NCBI GenBank assembly: GCA_030323305.1 | Contig: CP106741.1 | Coordinates: 5,331,501-5,395,500, forward strand | Length of the DNA stretch: 64,000 nucleotides | From: Paenibacillus sp. CC-CFT747 | GTDB taxonomy: Bacteria; Bacillota; Bacilli; Paenibacillales; NBRC-103111 | Direction of reading: 5' to 3' | In this document: piece by piece, positions 37,732 through 47,152 of the stretch | How the letters are laid out: each line of letters opens with the position of its first letter | Position numbering within the stretch: the first letter of the stretch is position 1 | Made by a program: the position numbers and the translations under genes | Notes under the pieces: generated by a model | What the model was told of the DNA's origin: nothing | What the model saw: only the letters and a program-made list of their open reading frames with translations | Databases searched by the model: none

Positions 37732-38127
37732 TTGTCCAATTCCTATCTAGCCAAGTTGAAACAATGGGCCAAGGCCCTCAAACGGAACCTGTATGTGCTT
37801 TATCTCGCCTGCCGGGACCCTCGCGTTCCCTGGTACGGCAAACTGGCCGCTGTATGCGTAGCCGCCTATGCTTTCAGCCCCATCGATCTTATTCCGGACT
37901 TTATACCTGTTCTCGGTTATGTGGACGACCTCATTCTCGTTCCGCTCGGTGTGGCCCTCGCCCTTCGCCTCATTCCCCGGCCCATTATCGAGGAGTACCG
38001 CCGGGTTGCCGAAGAACGAAGCCAACAACGCAAACCGGTAAACTGGTTTACCGGCGCCCTGTTTATCCTCTTATGGATCGCCGTAGGGATATGGCTGATT
38101 CGGGTCTTTTTCCGGCTGTTTGCCTGA
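37732..38127 (+). CDS. YkvA-like DUF1232 membrane protein
   Basis: 131 residues, intact. The DUF1232 core is WYGKLAAVCVAAYAFSP with PIDLIPDFIPVLGYVDDL, a conserved proline/aspartate-rich hairpin of unknown role. One further membrane helix is at the C-terminus (LFILLWIAVGIWLIRVFF). I start at TTG 37732, which has AAGGAGG 8 bp upstream; an earlier TTG at 37723 touches that site. It is monocistronic. Confidence 0.85.
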   Translation: MSNSYLAKLKQWAKALKRNLYVLYLACRDPRVPWYGKLAAVCVAAYAFSPIDLIPDFIPVLGYVDDLILVPLGVALALRLIPRPIIEEYRRVAEERSQQRKPVNWFTGALFILLWIAVGIWLIRVFFRLFA

Positions 38128-38168
38128 GGTCAAGAACGGATAATCCATCACCCGCAGCCTCCGAGTTA

Positions 38169-38531
38169 TTATTCAGACGTCGATTCTCCGTTCTTCTCCA
38201 GCGTCCCCATACGGTACGAGCTAAGCTTGCTCAAGCTGCTCTTCGAATTGCCAAGCGGTCTCTGGGCTTCGGCAGGCGCCGGGTTATCCCGGTTGTAATT
38301 TCTCAGGAGCTGATAAGCATAGCCCTCTGTGCTTCTAACCGAATCCAGGATAAAGCCCAAGGCAAAGAAAACGGCTCCGCTCGTCACTCCCCCGATCCAC
38401 CAGCCGAGAACGGGCAGCAGATGAAAGTCATGCTCTGTGGCAGCCCGTACCCCCATAATCAAGCCGAATAGGACTTGAAGGATTCCGATAACAAATAAAA
38501 AAGAAACCAAAGAAAGCACATCTTTTCCCAC
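38169..38531 (-). CDS. Small two-helix membrane protein of unknown function
   Basis: 120 residues. Two membrane segments (SLVSFLFVIGILQVLFGLI and LGWWIGGVTSGAVFFALGF) precede a polar C-terminal tail rich in Ser/Asn. The start is a GTG with only a weak ribosome site, and the true start may be the next GTG 12 bp in. No family recognised. It is divergent from the nucleotidyltransferase gene, with only 29 bp between start codons. Confidence 0.6.
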   Translation of the reverse strand: MGKDVLSLVSFLFVIGILQVLFGLIMGVRAATEHDFHLLPVLGWWIGGVTSGAVFFALGFILDSVRSTEGYAYQLLRNYNRDNPAPAEAQRPLGNSKSSLSKLSSYRMGTLEKNGESTSE

Positions 38532-38560
38532 AAATTACAATCATACGAGGAGGCTCTCGA

Positions 38561-39597
38561 ATGAAGGTTAAAGAGGCACGCCGTACGGCATCGGCATGGG
38601 TTAAAGAAGCCGCCGCACCGCACGAGGAGTTTGTCGGGGCCTACCTGAGCGGTTCGACCGTCGATCTCACGGAGGACGCTGATCTGCCACCCGCCTCGGA
38701 CGTGGACATTATGGTGGTCACTTCCCGGGAAGAGCCTCCCGGCAAGCTCGGCAAATTTCTTTACCAGGGAGCCTTGCTCGAGGTGACTCATCTTCCCCTC
38801 AATCGGCTCGCTTCGGCGGAGTCGGTTCTCGCCGATTACCACCTGGCCGGCGGTTTCCGCAGGGATACCGTAATAGCCGATCCGTCCGGTTGGCTGAGAG
38901 AGATTCAACGGGACGTTTCCCGGCAGTTTGCCGATCGCCATTGGGTCCGGCAGCGCTGCCTCCAAGCCTTGAATAAAATCCGAACCGGGGTACAAGGTCT
39001 TGACCCCGACGCCTCCCTTCCCGACCTGGTCAATTCTTGGCTGTTTCCCGCCGGAATAACGACGCATGTTCTACTGGCCGCCGCCCTGCGGAATCCGACT
39101 GTCCGGCTGCGCTACCCGGCGGCAAACGCCGTGCTTCGGGAATTTGGGCTGGAGGCCGTATACCCGGAGCTTATTAAGCTTCTTGGCTGTGAAGCTTGGA
39201 CACCGCACCAAGCCTCCACTCACCTGGAAGCGCTCTCCCTCACCTTTGACACGGCTGCAGCCGTCTCCGCACGCGGTTCCCCTTCAGCACCGACATCACG
39301 CCCGAGGCTCGGGCGGTCGCCATCGACGGCAGCTGGGAGCTGATTCACTCAGGCCAACACCGGGAGGCGGTCTTCTGGATCGGGGCGACCTTTGCCCGCT
39401 GCCATAAAATCCTGTTAGCCGATTCTCCCGCGCTGATCCCGGCTCATCTCCCGGCTTTTCAAGCGTTCCTGACGGACCTTGGCCTCCCGGACCGGCCTTC
39501 TATTATCTCCCGTTCCCGAGAGGTGCTCGCCTCTCTTCCCTTGGTCGAGGCCACGGCGGAACGCATCCTGGAAGCCAACCGGGCGATCAGCGGCTGA
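38561..39597 (+). CDS. Nucleotidyltransferase-domain protein (one frame break)
   Basis: About 345 residues. The pol-beta-type nucleotidyltransferase core is GAYLSGSTVDL followed by SDVDIMVVTS, the GS and DxD metal-binding motifs. The rest is helical (PAGITTHVLLAAAL, EALSLTFDTAAAV, FWIGATFARCHKILL). It resembles the aminoglycoside-adenylyltransferase-like proteins of Paenibacillus; no antibiotic substrate can be inferred. The frame breaks at C2 39266-39267; one base gives RTRFPFSTDITPEARAV and a stop at 39595-39597. AGGAGG lies before the ATG. Confidence 0.8.
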
Positions 39598-39647
39598 AGG
39601 CTGTTCCTAAAGACTAGTTCCTGCTTAAGAAACGCGTCCCGGGCCGT

Positions 39648-39929
39648 TCAGCCCTCTTTGGCGGGTCCGAAACGCTTGGCATTGCGCAGACGGGCCCGCT
39701 CGGCCTCCACCTCGCGGCTCTTGGGTGCAGCCTGGCTGACGAGCGAATCCAGCAAACGCCGGGCTGCCTCCGCTACTTCATCGACCGCTTTTGCGAAGGC
39801 GGCTTCGTTAGCCTGAGAAGGCTTCGGAAAGCCCGAAATTTTTCGGACAAACTGCAGGGACGCCGCCTGGATTTCTTCCTCGGTGGCAGGGGGCTCAAAG
39901 TTAAAAAGCGGTTTGATATTCCGGCACAT
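39648..39929 (-). CDS. DUF2277 protein
   Basis: 93 residues, intact. It matches the DUF2277 family almost end to end: MCRNIKPLFNFEPPAT at the start, QFVRKISGFPKPSQAN, EVAEAARRLLDSL and a basic tail (RLRNAKRFG). The function is unknown; the invariant N-terminal Cys-Arg-Asn is notable. GAGGAG precedes the ATG. A lone gene. Confidence 0.88.
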   Translation of the reverse strand: MCRNIKPLFNFEPPATEEEIQAASLQFVRKISGFPKPSQANEAAFAKAVDEVAEAARRLLDSLVSQAAPKSREVEAERARLRNAKRFGPAKEG

Positions 39930-40021
39930 GTAAGCTGCTCCTCTTCCTTTGGTTTACCGTAAAGCTTACTACAACCGATACAGAAAATTCCAGCCCCTTG
40001 GCGATCTCTCTCTCCAAAAAA

Positions 40022-40044
40022 CAAAAACACCCCGAAACGGGATG
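40022..40044 (-). terminator. Terminator after the metallo-hydrolase gene
   Basis: On the minus strand a CATCCCG / CGGGGTG stem with a TTTC loop is followed by TTTTTG, 30 bp beyond the stop codon. Confidence 0.75.
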
Positions 40045-40073
40045 CTATTGTCCGTAGTTGAAGCGGCGGTGCC

Positions 40074-40766
40074 TTACGGGCGATGGTTAGCCGCATGAGA
40101 GGAGTCTTCCTTCGGAAGGACGTTCGCCCTTAGGGCTTCCACTTGCCCCGCGGCATTCTTGACCGGCTTCCCATGGCACACCTCAAGGTGGGTAGGCATC
40201 AGCTCATCCACGAGCCGGCTGCTTTCCATTGCCTGCTGCATATTCGCTGTGAACAACGGCTTCCGGAGCTTGCCTCTCCTCGACCAGAACATATCCCCGG
40301 CCAGAAGAATACCGGAACCCGGAATATGGAAGGCGGTATGACCGGGAGAATGCCCGGGGGTATGATACGGCTGCAGGCCGGAGACCGGAAGGAGACGGCT
40401 TCCGTCTGTCTCGAGCGGACGAACCAGGCCGGGTGCCGTGAAGGCTACTGCCTTTTTGCGGCCCGGATAAGGCTCTCTTCCTTCCATGTAGGGGATCTCG
40501 ATTGGATGAACATAGACGGGAACGCGGTGGACGGCGAGTATTTTGGGAATCGCCCCCACATGATCGGAATGCCCGTGGGTCAGTAGAATCCGCTTCAAGG
40601 GAACCCCTCTTTGTTCAATAAACTTCAGAATGCCGTCCGCCATCGACGGGATCCCCGCATCAATCAGGGTCAGCCCTTCCTCGTCCTCCGTTATCCATAC
40701 CGTCACGGGAATGATCAGCCAAGCCCGCAGGCTCCAAACCTTATCACCGATTGCTTCTATTTTCAT
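40074..40766 (-). CDS. MBL-fold metallo-hydrolase
   Basis: 230 residues from ATG 40764-40766 (GGGAGGG upstream, 2 bp from the TetR stop). The metallo-beta-lactamase signature is THGHSDHVG, with further metal ligands in HTPGHSPGHTAF and LLAGDMFW. The substrate class (lactonase, thioesterase, glyoxalase II-like) cannot be told. It is co-transcribed with the upstream TetR gene and is thus probably under its control. Intact. Confidence 0.88.
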   Translation of the reverse strand: MKIEAIGDKVWSLRAWLIIPVTVWITEDEEGLTLIDAGIPSMADGILKFIEQRGVPLKRILLTHGHSDHVGAIPKILAVHRVPVYVHPIEIPYMEGREPYPGRKKAVAFTAPGLVRPLETDGSRLLPVSGLQPYHTPGHSPGHTAFHIPGSGILLAGDMFWSRRGKLRKPLFTANMQQAMESSRLVDELMPTHLEVCHGKPVKNAAGQVEALRANVLPKEDSSHAANHRP

Positions 40767-40768
40767 TC

Positions 40769-41407
40769 TTAGTCCCTCCCATTCGTATTGAAAAGCTGGG
40801 CCCGGAAGCCCGCAAGTAGAACGTCCACCGCTTGATCGAAGGTGGCCGACAGCCGTTCCATGATGCATTCCGTCCTCTCCTCCGACTCGGAATACGTTCC
40901 CGAAATCCCGAGAAGCTGGTAGTAGTAGATCCGGCCGAACGCCAGAAGCCTTTCCCCATCCGGAAGCTTTAACGTCCTTCCAAGCTCCTGCTTCATTAAC
41001 TGAAAAAGACCCAGGCGCAGCCGATTCAGCTCCGAGCCGGGAGACTCGGTATCCACCCGTGTAGCGTTCGTTCCGAACAGGATAGGGTAGGTCGACCGGT
41101 TCTCCAAGCTGAATTGCACCGCCGCGCGGAACAGCTGTTTCAGCCGGCCGCCCTCCGCCTCTTCTCCCCCAGAGACGATCGCTTGCATCTGCTCGTGCAG
41201 CTTTTCCAGGGGCGGCCCGGACAAGTGGTGAAGCAGCGCTTCCTTATCCTTGAAATACAAATAGATGGTCGTGTGGGAGCAGCCCGCTTCTTTGGCGATC
41301 TCCCTCATGGAGATTTGGCTGAAGCCCTTCTCCTTGAACAGTTTTCCCGCCGCGGTGAGAATGGCTTTTCGGGTTTCCTCGGCTCTTCTTTCTTTAAGAC
41401 CGGCCAT
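40769..41407 (-). CDS. TetR/AcrR-family transcriptional regulator
   Basis: 212 residues, intact. The N-terminal helix-turn-helix ISMREIAKEAGCSHTTIYLYFKDK follows RKAILTAAGKLFKEKGF; the C-terminal helical domain is ligand-binding. It precedes the metallo-hydrolase gene on the same strand and diverges from the MFS transporter gene. A near-palindrome, ATAACCAATGGTTAT at 41503-41517, lies about 95 bp upstream and is the likely operator for both directions. The pattern (TetR, hydrolase, exporter) suggests detoxification of an unknown compound. Confidence 0.88.
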   Translation of the reverse strand: MAGLKERRAEETRKAILTAAGKLFKEKGFSQISMREIAKEAGCSHTTIYLYFKDKEALLHHLSGPPLEKLHEQMQAIVSGGEEAEGGRLKQLFRAAVQFSLENRSTYPILFGTNATRVDTESPGSELNRLRLGLFQLMKQELGRTLKLPDGERLLAFGRIYYYQLLGISGTYSESEERTECIMERLSATFDQAVDVLLAGFRAQLFNTNGRD

Positions 41408-41502
41408 GGCGTAACGACTCCTTCTTCTCAGTATGGGGAAGCACAGGTTCTTAGACTTCCTTCTTTTTAACTAACCACTGTAAACTAACCGTTGTAAATA
41501 TA

Positions 41503-41517
41503 ATAACCAATGGTTAT
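41503..41517. promoter_or_regulatory. Probable TetR operator
   Basis: ATAACCAATGGTTAT has six-base arms that are exact inverted repeats. It lies between the TetR gene and the -35 of the MFS promoter (41549). Related CTAACC half-sites occur at 41471 and 41485. Assignment rests on position and symmetry. Confidence 0.6.
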
Positions 41518-41548
41518 AAAATGGTCAAGAACAAAATTTTCGATTGCG

Positions 41549-41576
41549 TTGACGTCCCGATTCCGCCCCCTATGAT
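41549..41576 (+). promoter_or_regulatory. Promoter of the MFS transporter transcript
   Basis: TTGACG (41549-41554) and TATGAT (41571-41576) are spaced 16 bp apart, 164 bp before the MFS start codon, so a leader RNA of about 155 nt is expected. Confidence 0.65.
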
Positions 41577-41625
41577 GGAAATATAATGAAATTATTAACG
41601 TATACAATGAAAGGAGTCCCTCGTT

Positions 41626-41655
41626 ATGAATCTTTACGCCCGTCCTCCCAGCTAA
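41626..41655 (+). CDS. Nine-residue leader peptide ORF upstream of the MFS gene
   Basis: An ATG 9 bp after AAAGGAG begins MNLYARPPS and ends in TAA. The stop overlaps a hairpin, AAGCCGG-TGTC-CCGGCTT (41654-41671). Small ORF plus hairpin before an exporter gene suggests translation-coupled attenuation; since single-base losses occur in this sequence, the true ORF could be longer. Confidence 0.4.
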   Translation: MNLYARPPS

Positions 41656-41739
41656 GCCGGTGTCCCGGCTTCCGCCCGGCTCCCCTGCTTACGGATCGGC
41701 TTATCACCGGACATCCGAAGCAGGAAAGGAGCTTGCCCT

Positions 41740-42949
41740 TTGAAACTATCGGCAAATGTGTGGAAGCTGTATATCATCCGTTTTTTTCGAGCCTGATTCC
41801 GGCTTATGTGATCGAACGTCTGTATTGGGAGCAGCGGGGGATGACCATTCCCCTGGTGGTTTACACAGAAATTCTGTATGCCGTGACGATAATTCTACTG
41901 GAAGTGCCGACCGGAATCATGGCCGACCGTTGGGGACGTCAACGAATGCTGGTCGCGGGCGCTCTTCTCGCCTCTCTGGAGTTTGCGCTGCTGATCCCGG
42001 CATCCGGATTCGGTTCCTTCGCCCTTGTGGTAATAATAGCGGGAATTGGCCATTCGGCCAGAAGCGGGTCCGAGAACGCGCTTCTTTACGATACTCTGGT
42101 TCGGCTCAGCAGAGCTTCTTCCTTCGAGAAGCATCTCGGCCGTTTGAACGCCTGCGATTTCGTCGGGGCGGTGACCGCCGCCTTGACAGGGAGCTTGCTG
42201 GCGGGCCGCTACGGCTTGAGCCTCAATTATTGGGTTTCTCTCGCCAGCACGATAATCGCCTTGACGTTCACGCTTCTTCTGATCGAGCCGGCTCCCGGCT
42301 CCCGTGATGAGGCGGCTGACGAGGCAGAGGCCAGGCCTCCCCTGCGTTCTTACTTGACCGAGCCGATTCGTTTCTTCCGGCTTCACCCCCGAGTGTGTCT
42401 TGTTATGCTGAGCGGAATGGTGACGGGAGCCTCCCTGGTCTATATTTATGAATTTTGGCAGCTTTATGCGGACCGGCTCCACTTCCCCGTCTACGCCTTC
42501 GGCGTCCTGTCGTCGGCCATCATGCTCATTCAGCTGCCGGGCAGTCTGGCCGCTTCCTGGCTGAAGGACCGGTACGGTGCCGGCCGGCTTATTGCCATCA
42601 TTCTCGCTGCGGGGGCGGCGGGCTTTGCCTGTATGGCCGTCAGCCGCAGCCTGGGGGACTCGCCGCCATGGCGGCCGTCTGCTTCGCCGCCGGGCTGATG
42701 GAGCCGATCGCGGCCGGTTACCTTCACCACCGCATCCCGTCCCCTATGCGCGCTACCATCGATTCTTTCCAGTCGCTCGGACAGAATGGATGGAGCGCGT
42801 TGGCCGGCCTCGGCTTCGGCTACTTGTCCATCCATTACGAGATCTTCGGCGGCTATGGCTTCCTAGCCTTGCTCTGTGCTATATCCTTTATCGGGTTTGT
42901 CCTTCTATATCCGAGGACACGTGCGGTAAAGCCATCCATGGGTAACTAA
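41740..42949 (+). CDS. MFS transporter (two frame breaks)
   Basis: About 403 residues, 12 membrane helices expected. The start is TTG 41740 (AAAGGAG upstream), giving KLSANVWKLYIIRFF. The open frame upstream is another frame joined by the break at T7 41781-41787. The MFS loop 2-3 motif is GIMADRWGRQRMLVAG after EVPTG. The second break is at G5 42653-42657, restoring LGGLAAMAAVCFAAGLMEP. The EVPTG-type branch includes exporters of drugs and other small molecules. The TetR operator, leader peptide and hairpin upstream suggest inducible efflux; the substrate is unknown. Confidence 0.85.
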
Positions 42950-42993
42950 CTTATTTCCTGTACAAGACTCTGGCGGTTTCGCTGGAACGACGT

Positions 42994-43027
42994 CACAAGG
43001 GCCGCGGCATTTAGCCGCGGCCCTTGT
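42994..43027. terminator. Strong hairpin between convergent genes
   Basis: ACAAGGGCCGCGGC / GCCGCGGCCCTTGT with a five-base loop follows the MFS stop by 45 bp. The T tract is short, so it may act as a terminator or only as a 3'-end stabiliser. Confidence 0.75.
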
Positions 43028-43157
43028 CGTTGCCACTTTTTAGTGAGAGAGCGACCAGTCCTGTTCCCCCGACCGCATCAGCACCCGGTGAATGGGGTCC
43101 GTTCGTCTCCCCCACCAGTTCTCTTTCGCCCTTAACGGCTTCCGTACTTCCCCGTCG

Positions 43158-44065
43158 TTAGGGCAATAAAGCCGCCCGGGCACCTCCGTTTGTCCGGCAC
43201 GCTTTAACCAGCAGGAGAGCGCCCATTCCGAGAGAAACCGCAAAGCACAGGCAGGCAGCCAGAGGAAAGGCAGACCATTCCAAAACCGGAGCGCCGTTTA
43301 TGGTTTGAACCGCGATTAAATCCAGCCCAAGAAGGTAAGTGATGCCGGCCAAATGAATCCACTTGCCCGATGTCCGGAAAGGCTGCGGCACCCTTCCCGC
43401 CAGCCACGCGGCAAAAGGCAGAGCTTGAAGAGCATGGAAGCCGAGGCCATGAAGCCAAATGATGTTTCCATGATCTCCCGTATAGCGTCCCTGGTTAACA
43501 GAGATCCAGATTCCCGCGGCAAAGGAGAGTATGACGGCCGCCATGGCATAGCGGATGGCCACTATCATCCCTTCTCCCTTGCGGAACGCGTTCCGGCGGA
43601 AATACGAAACGGCCAGAGCCACATAAAACACCACAAGCAGCATGGCCACTAAGGCGAACCCGGCCCCCACCGCCTGGTCCCATCCGGAGCCGTCCCGGAC
43701 GAACCGGGGATTGACCCCGCGTACATTCTGTATGGTCTCCGCTCCATAAGAATAAAAAGCCAAGGCTGTGTAAACAAATCGGAATCCCTGCTTGCTGCGT
43801 CTGCCCAATGGCGAAAACGGCAAAATAGCCGCAGTGGACAATAGGAATAACCCTAACGCCGCATTAAAGGAGACCGCTTTCGATACGTTTCCCCGGGGGC
43901 GACCTCGCCTCCGAATAGCAGGACCCAAATGGCGCACAAGCCGACGAGGATAAAGCCCAAGAGACCGGCCACGATTAGAAGCTTTTCCTCTCTCCACCAT
44001 CCCTCTATCCAAGCTTGCCTTCCCTGTCCCGAAGGCATTGTATTGCTGATCGGCTCCTGCTTCAT
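43158..44065 (-). CDS. Multi-spanning membrane protein of unknown function (one frame break)
   Basis: About 302 residues with seven or eight hydrophobic segments (LLIVAGLLGFILVGL, ALGLFLLSTAAILPF, VAMLLVVFYVALAVSYF, YAMAAVILSFAAGIWI, AGITYLLGLDLIAVQTI). One conserved-looking loop contains GDHGNIIWLHGLGFHALQALP, with several histidines, as in haem- or metal-binding membrane proteins. The frame breaks at C4 43891-43894; one base gives VAPGGNVSKAVSF. I start at ATG 44063-44065 (GGGAGG upstream). No family could be named. Confidence 0.68.
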
Positions 44066-44208
44066 CTTACCTCCCATCCTTTCCCCTTATGGTTTGATTC
44101 CACTATAGGGCATGGAAGGAATTTCCTGAACCGGCCGGAGGCGGTATAGCGACTGGACTTGGGGCGGGGACGCCTCCCCGTCCCGGGAGAAGCCTGCCCC
44201 CTTTGCTT

Positions 44209-44244
44209 TGGTATAATAGAAAAAGCGACTCAACAAGAAAGGAG
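44209..44244 (+). promoter_or_regulatory. Extended -10 promoter and ribosome site of the Crp/Fnr gene
   Basis: TGGTATAAT (44209-44217) is an extended -10 without a good -35; AAAGGAG follows at 44238-44244, 11 bp before the GTG start. Confidence 0.6.
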
Positions 44245-44255
44245 ATTGGTTCCGT

Positions 44256-44780
44256 GTGATTCTGCACAAAGGGGAAATTCTTTTTCGCCAAGGGGAGGAG
44301 AGCCCGCTCTACCGGCTCGTCAGCGGGATGCTCAAAATCACCCGTCTCCACGAAGACGGAACCCCTACCCTGGTAAACATTATCGTTCCGGGAGAAGTGA
44401 TCCCCCATCATTCGCTTATCAGTCCGAGCTCTTGCTACGGAACCGCGTCCGCCCTCGTTACCTGCGAAATTGAAGCTCTCGACACGGAGCAATGGTACCG
44501 GAATCTGAAGGAGGACGCCGGCCAATGCCGGGAAATCGCGCTTCTGCTACAGCAGAAGCTTCGGATGATGCAGCAGCGGATCGACCAGCTGACGGAAGTG
44601 GCTCCGGCCGACAAGCTGCGCAAGCTTCAGAGCTGGTTCTCCTCCTATATCCCGGCCGGCGCCTTGACCGATATTCTGACCCAAGAGGAAATCGGCCAGC
44701 TAATCGGGCTTCGCCGGGAAACGGTCAACCGCCTGCTTCGGGCGCAGTCGGCCGGGAAGTCCGCTGCGCAGCTGGAGTAA
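44256..44780 (+). CDS. Crp/Fnr-family transcriptional regulator
   Basis: 174 residues, shorter than CRP (about 210) because the N-terminal cyclic-nucleotide-like domain is trimmed. The beta-roll is ILHKGEILFRQGEESPLYRLVSG. The DNA-binding end is ILTQEEIGQLIGLRRETVNRLLR. Its recognition helix RRETVNR is nearly that of E. coli CRP (SRETVGR), which reads TGTGA. No cluster of cysteines is seen, so it is not a standard Fe-S FNR. It converges with hmp, whose upstream region holds a perfect TGTGA-N6-TCACA site. The start is a GTG. Confidence 0.85.
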   Translation: MILHKGEILFRQGEESPLYRLVSGMLKITRLHEDGTPTLVNIIVPGEVIPHHSLISPSSCYGTASALVTCEIEALDTEQWYRNLKEDAGQCREIALLLQQKLRMMQQRIDQLTEVAPADKLRKLQSWFSSYIPAGALTDILTQEEIGQLIGLRRETVNRLLRAQSAGKSAAQLE

Positions 44781-44845
44781 CCTCTCCCTTCCCTCAACAG
44801 AAAGAAAGCCCATGGGAGCTCCATGGGCTTCTGAATCATCACAAC

Positions 44846-46079
<1,234 letters not shown>

Positions 46080-46104
46080 GGCGGGTTACCCTCTTTCTCT
46101 ACCT

Positions 46105-46133
46105 TGTATTTTCTCTTCCTTGTTATAGTTCAA
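46105..46133 (-). promoter_or_regulatory. Weak hmp promoter
   Basis: TTGAAC (46128-46133) and AATACA (46105-46110) on the minus strand are spaced 17 bp apart. The poor -10 fits a promoter that needs an activator. Confidence 0.5.
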
Positions 46134-46159
46134 GTATAAGGAGAAAAGGCCGCCGAAAG

Positions 46160-46175
46160 TGTGATTGACATCACA
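46160..46175. promoter_or_regulatory. CRP/FNR-type operator upstream of hmp
   Basis: TGTGATTGACATCACA is a perfect TGTGA-N6-TCACA palindrome. Its centre lies about 70 bp upstream of the predicted hmp start, a usual class I activator position. The Crp/Fnr-family protein encoded at 44256 has the matching recognition helix. Confidence 0.75.
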
Positions 46176-46202
46176 CCAATATGGAAGGGATTGTGAACAA
46201 AC

Positions 46203-47003
46203 TCACCGCATGACGAAGAAGTAGAACAAGCCCGCCAAGGCGAAACGGTAGTACGCAAACCAGGACAGGTCCAGCTTCTTGATCAGCTTCAGAAAGGCGG
46301 TCACAATGACCATCCCCACCGCAAAGGCCGCCAGAAAACCGACAAGAAACAGACCGAGATCCCCCGAAGACAGCTGGTCGCGGCTCGCGTACATATCCAG
46401 AACCGTGGCTCCGAGCATGACGGGAACCGAGATGATAAACGTGAAATCCGCCGCGGCCTTTTGGCTCGTACCGAGCAGCATTCCTCCCGAGATGGTCGAG
46501 CCGGAGCGCGAAAATCCGGGCCAGAGAGCCAGGCACTGAAACAGGCCGATCCCCAAGGCTTGTCCGTAGGACAGATCGTCGGACGTTTCGGCCGTTCGCT
46601 TTCTCCTGATTTTGACGGAAACGAGAAGAAGCAGACCGCCCAGAATCAATGCCCAAAGCACCGGCCCGGGTCCAAACAGCTTCGTCTTGATAAGGTCCTT
46701 AAACAACAAATAAACCACTAGCGCCGGAATCATGGCCAGCACCATATGAATGGCATTCAACCGGTCCTTAGGAAAACGGAACCGGATCAAATCCGCCGCA
46801 ATGGCCCAATATCTCTTCCAATAAAGCAGCAATACCGCCAGGACAGCCCCAAGCTGAATGACCACTTCGAAGGTGTGCGCTCCATCTCCCTGAAAGTTCA
46901 GCAGGTCACCGGCCAGAATTAAATGTCCGGTCGAGGACACCGGAAGAAATTCCGTCATTCCTTCCACCATTCCCAGCAGGATGGCTTTCACCCATTCACT
47001 CAT
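46203..47003 (-). CDS. uppP: Undecaprenyl-diphosphatase UppP (BacA)
   Basis: 266 residues, intact. It recycles undecaprenyl diphosphate to the monophosphate carrier for cell-wall synthesis at the membrane. Family motifs are complete: EGMTEFLPVSSTGHLIL (the EGxTEFLPVSSTGH signature) and PGFSRSGSTISGGM (the PGxSRSG signature), with eight membrane helices. Overexpression gives bacitracin tolerance in other species. It is monocistronic between hmp and an MFS gene. GGAGG precedes the ATG. Confidence 0.96.
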   Translation of the reverse strand: MSEWVKAILLGMVEGMTEFLPVSSTGHLILAGDLLNFQGDGAHTFEVVIQLGAVLAVLLLYWKRYWAIAADLIRFRFPKDRLNAIHMVLAMIPALVVYLLFKDLIKTKLFGPGPVLWALILGGLLLLVSVKIRRKRTAETSDDLSYGQALGIGLFQCLALWPGFSRSGSTISGGMLLGTSQKAAADFTFIISVPVMLGATVLDMYASRDQLSSGDLGLFLVGFLAAFAVGMVIVTAFLKLIKKLDLSWFAYYRFALAGLFYFFVMR

Positions 47004-47052
47004 CCGTAACTCCTCCTATGTATAATTATCTCTCTCTACTTTCTATCATGAC

Positions 47053-47090
47053 AAAAAAGCCTAAGGCCGTCAGCGGCTTAAGGCTTCTTT
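47053..47090 (-). terminator. Terminator after the MFS gene
   Basis: A minus-strand stem AAGCCTTAAGCCG / CGGCCTTAGGCTT (one mismatch) is followed by TTTTTT. Confidence 0.88.
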
Positions 47091-47152
47091 TCCCTTTCAA
47101 ATGTGGCAATTTGGTGAACCGGATCCCGCTTTGATTCCAAAGTCCCGGCCCA

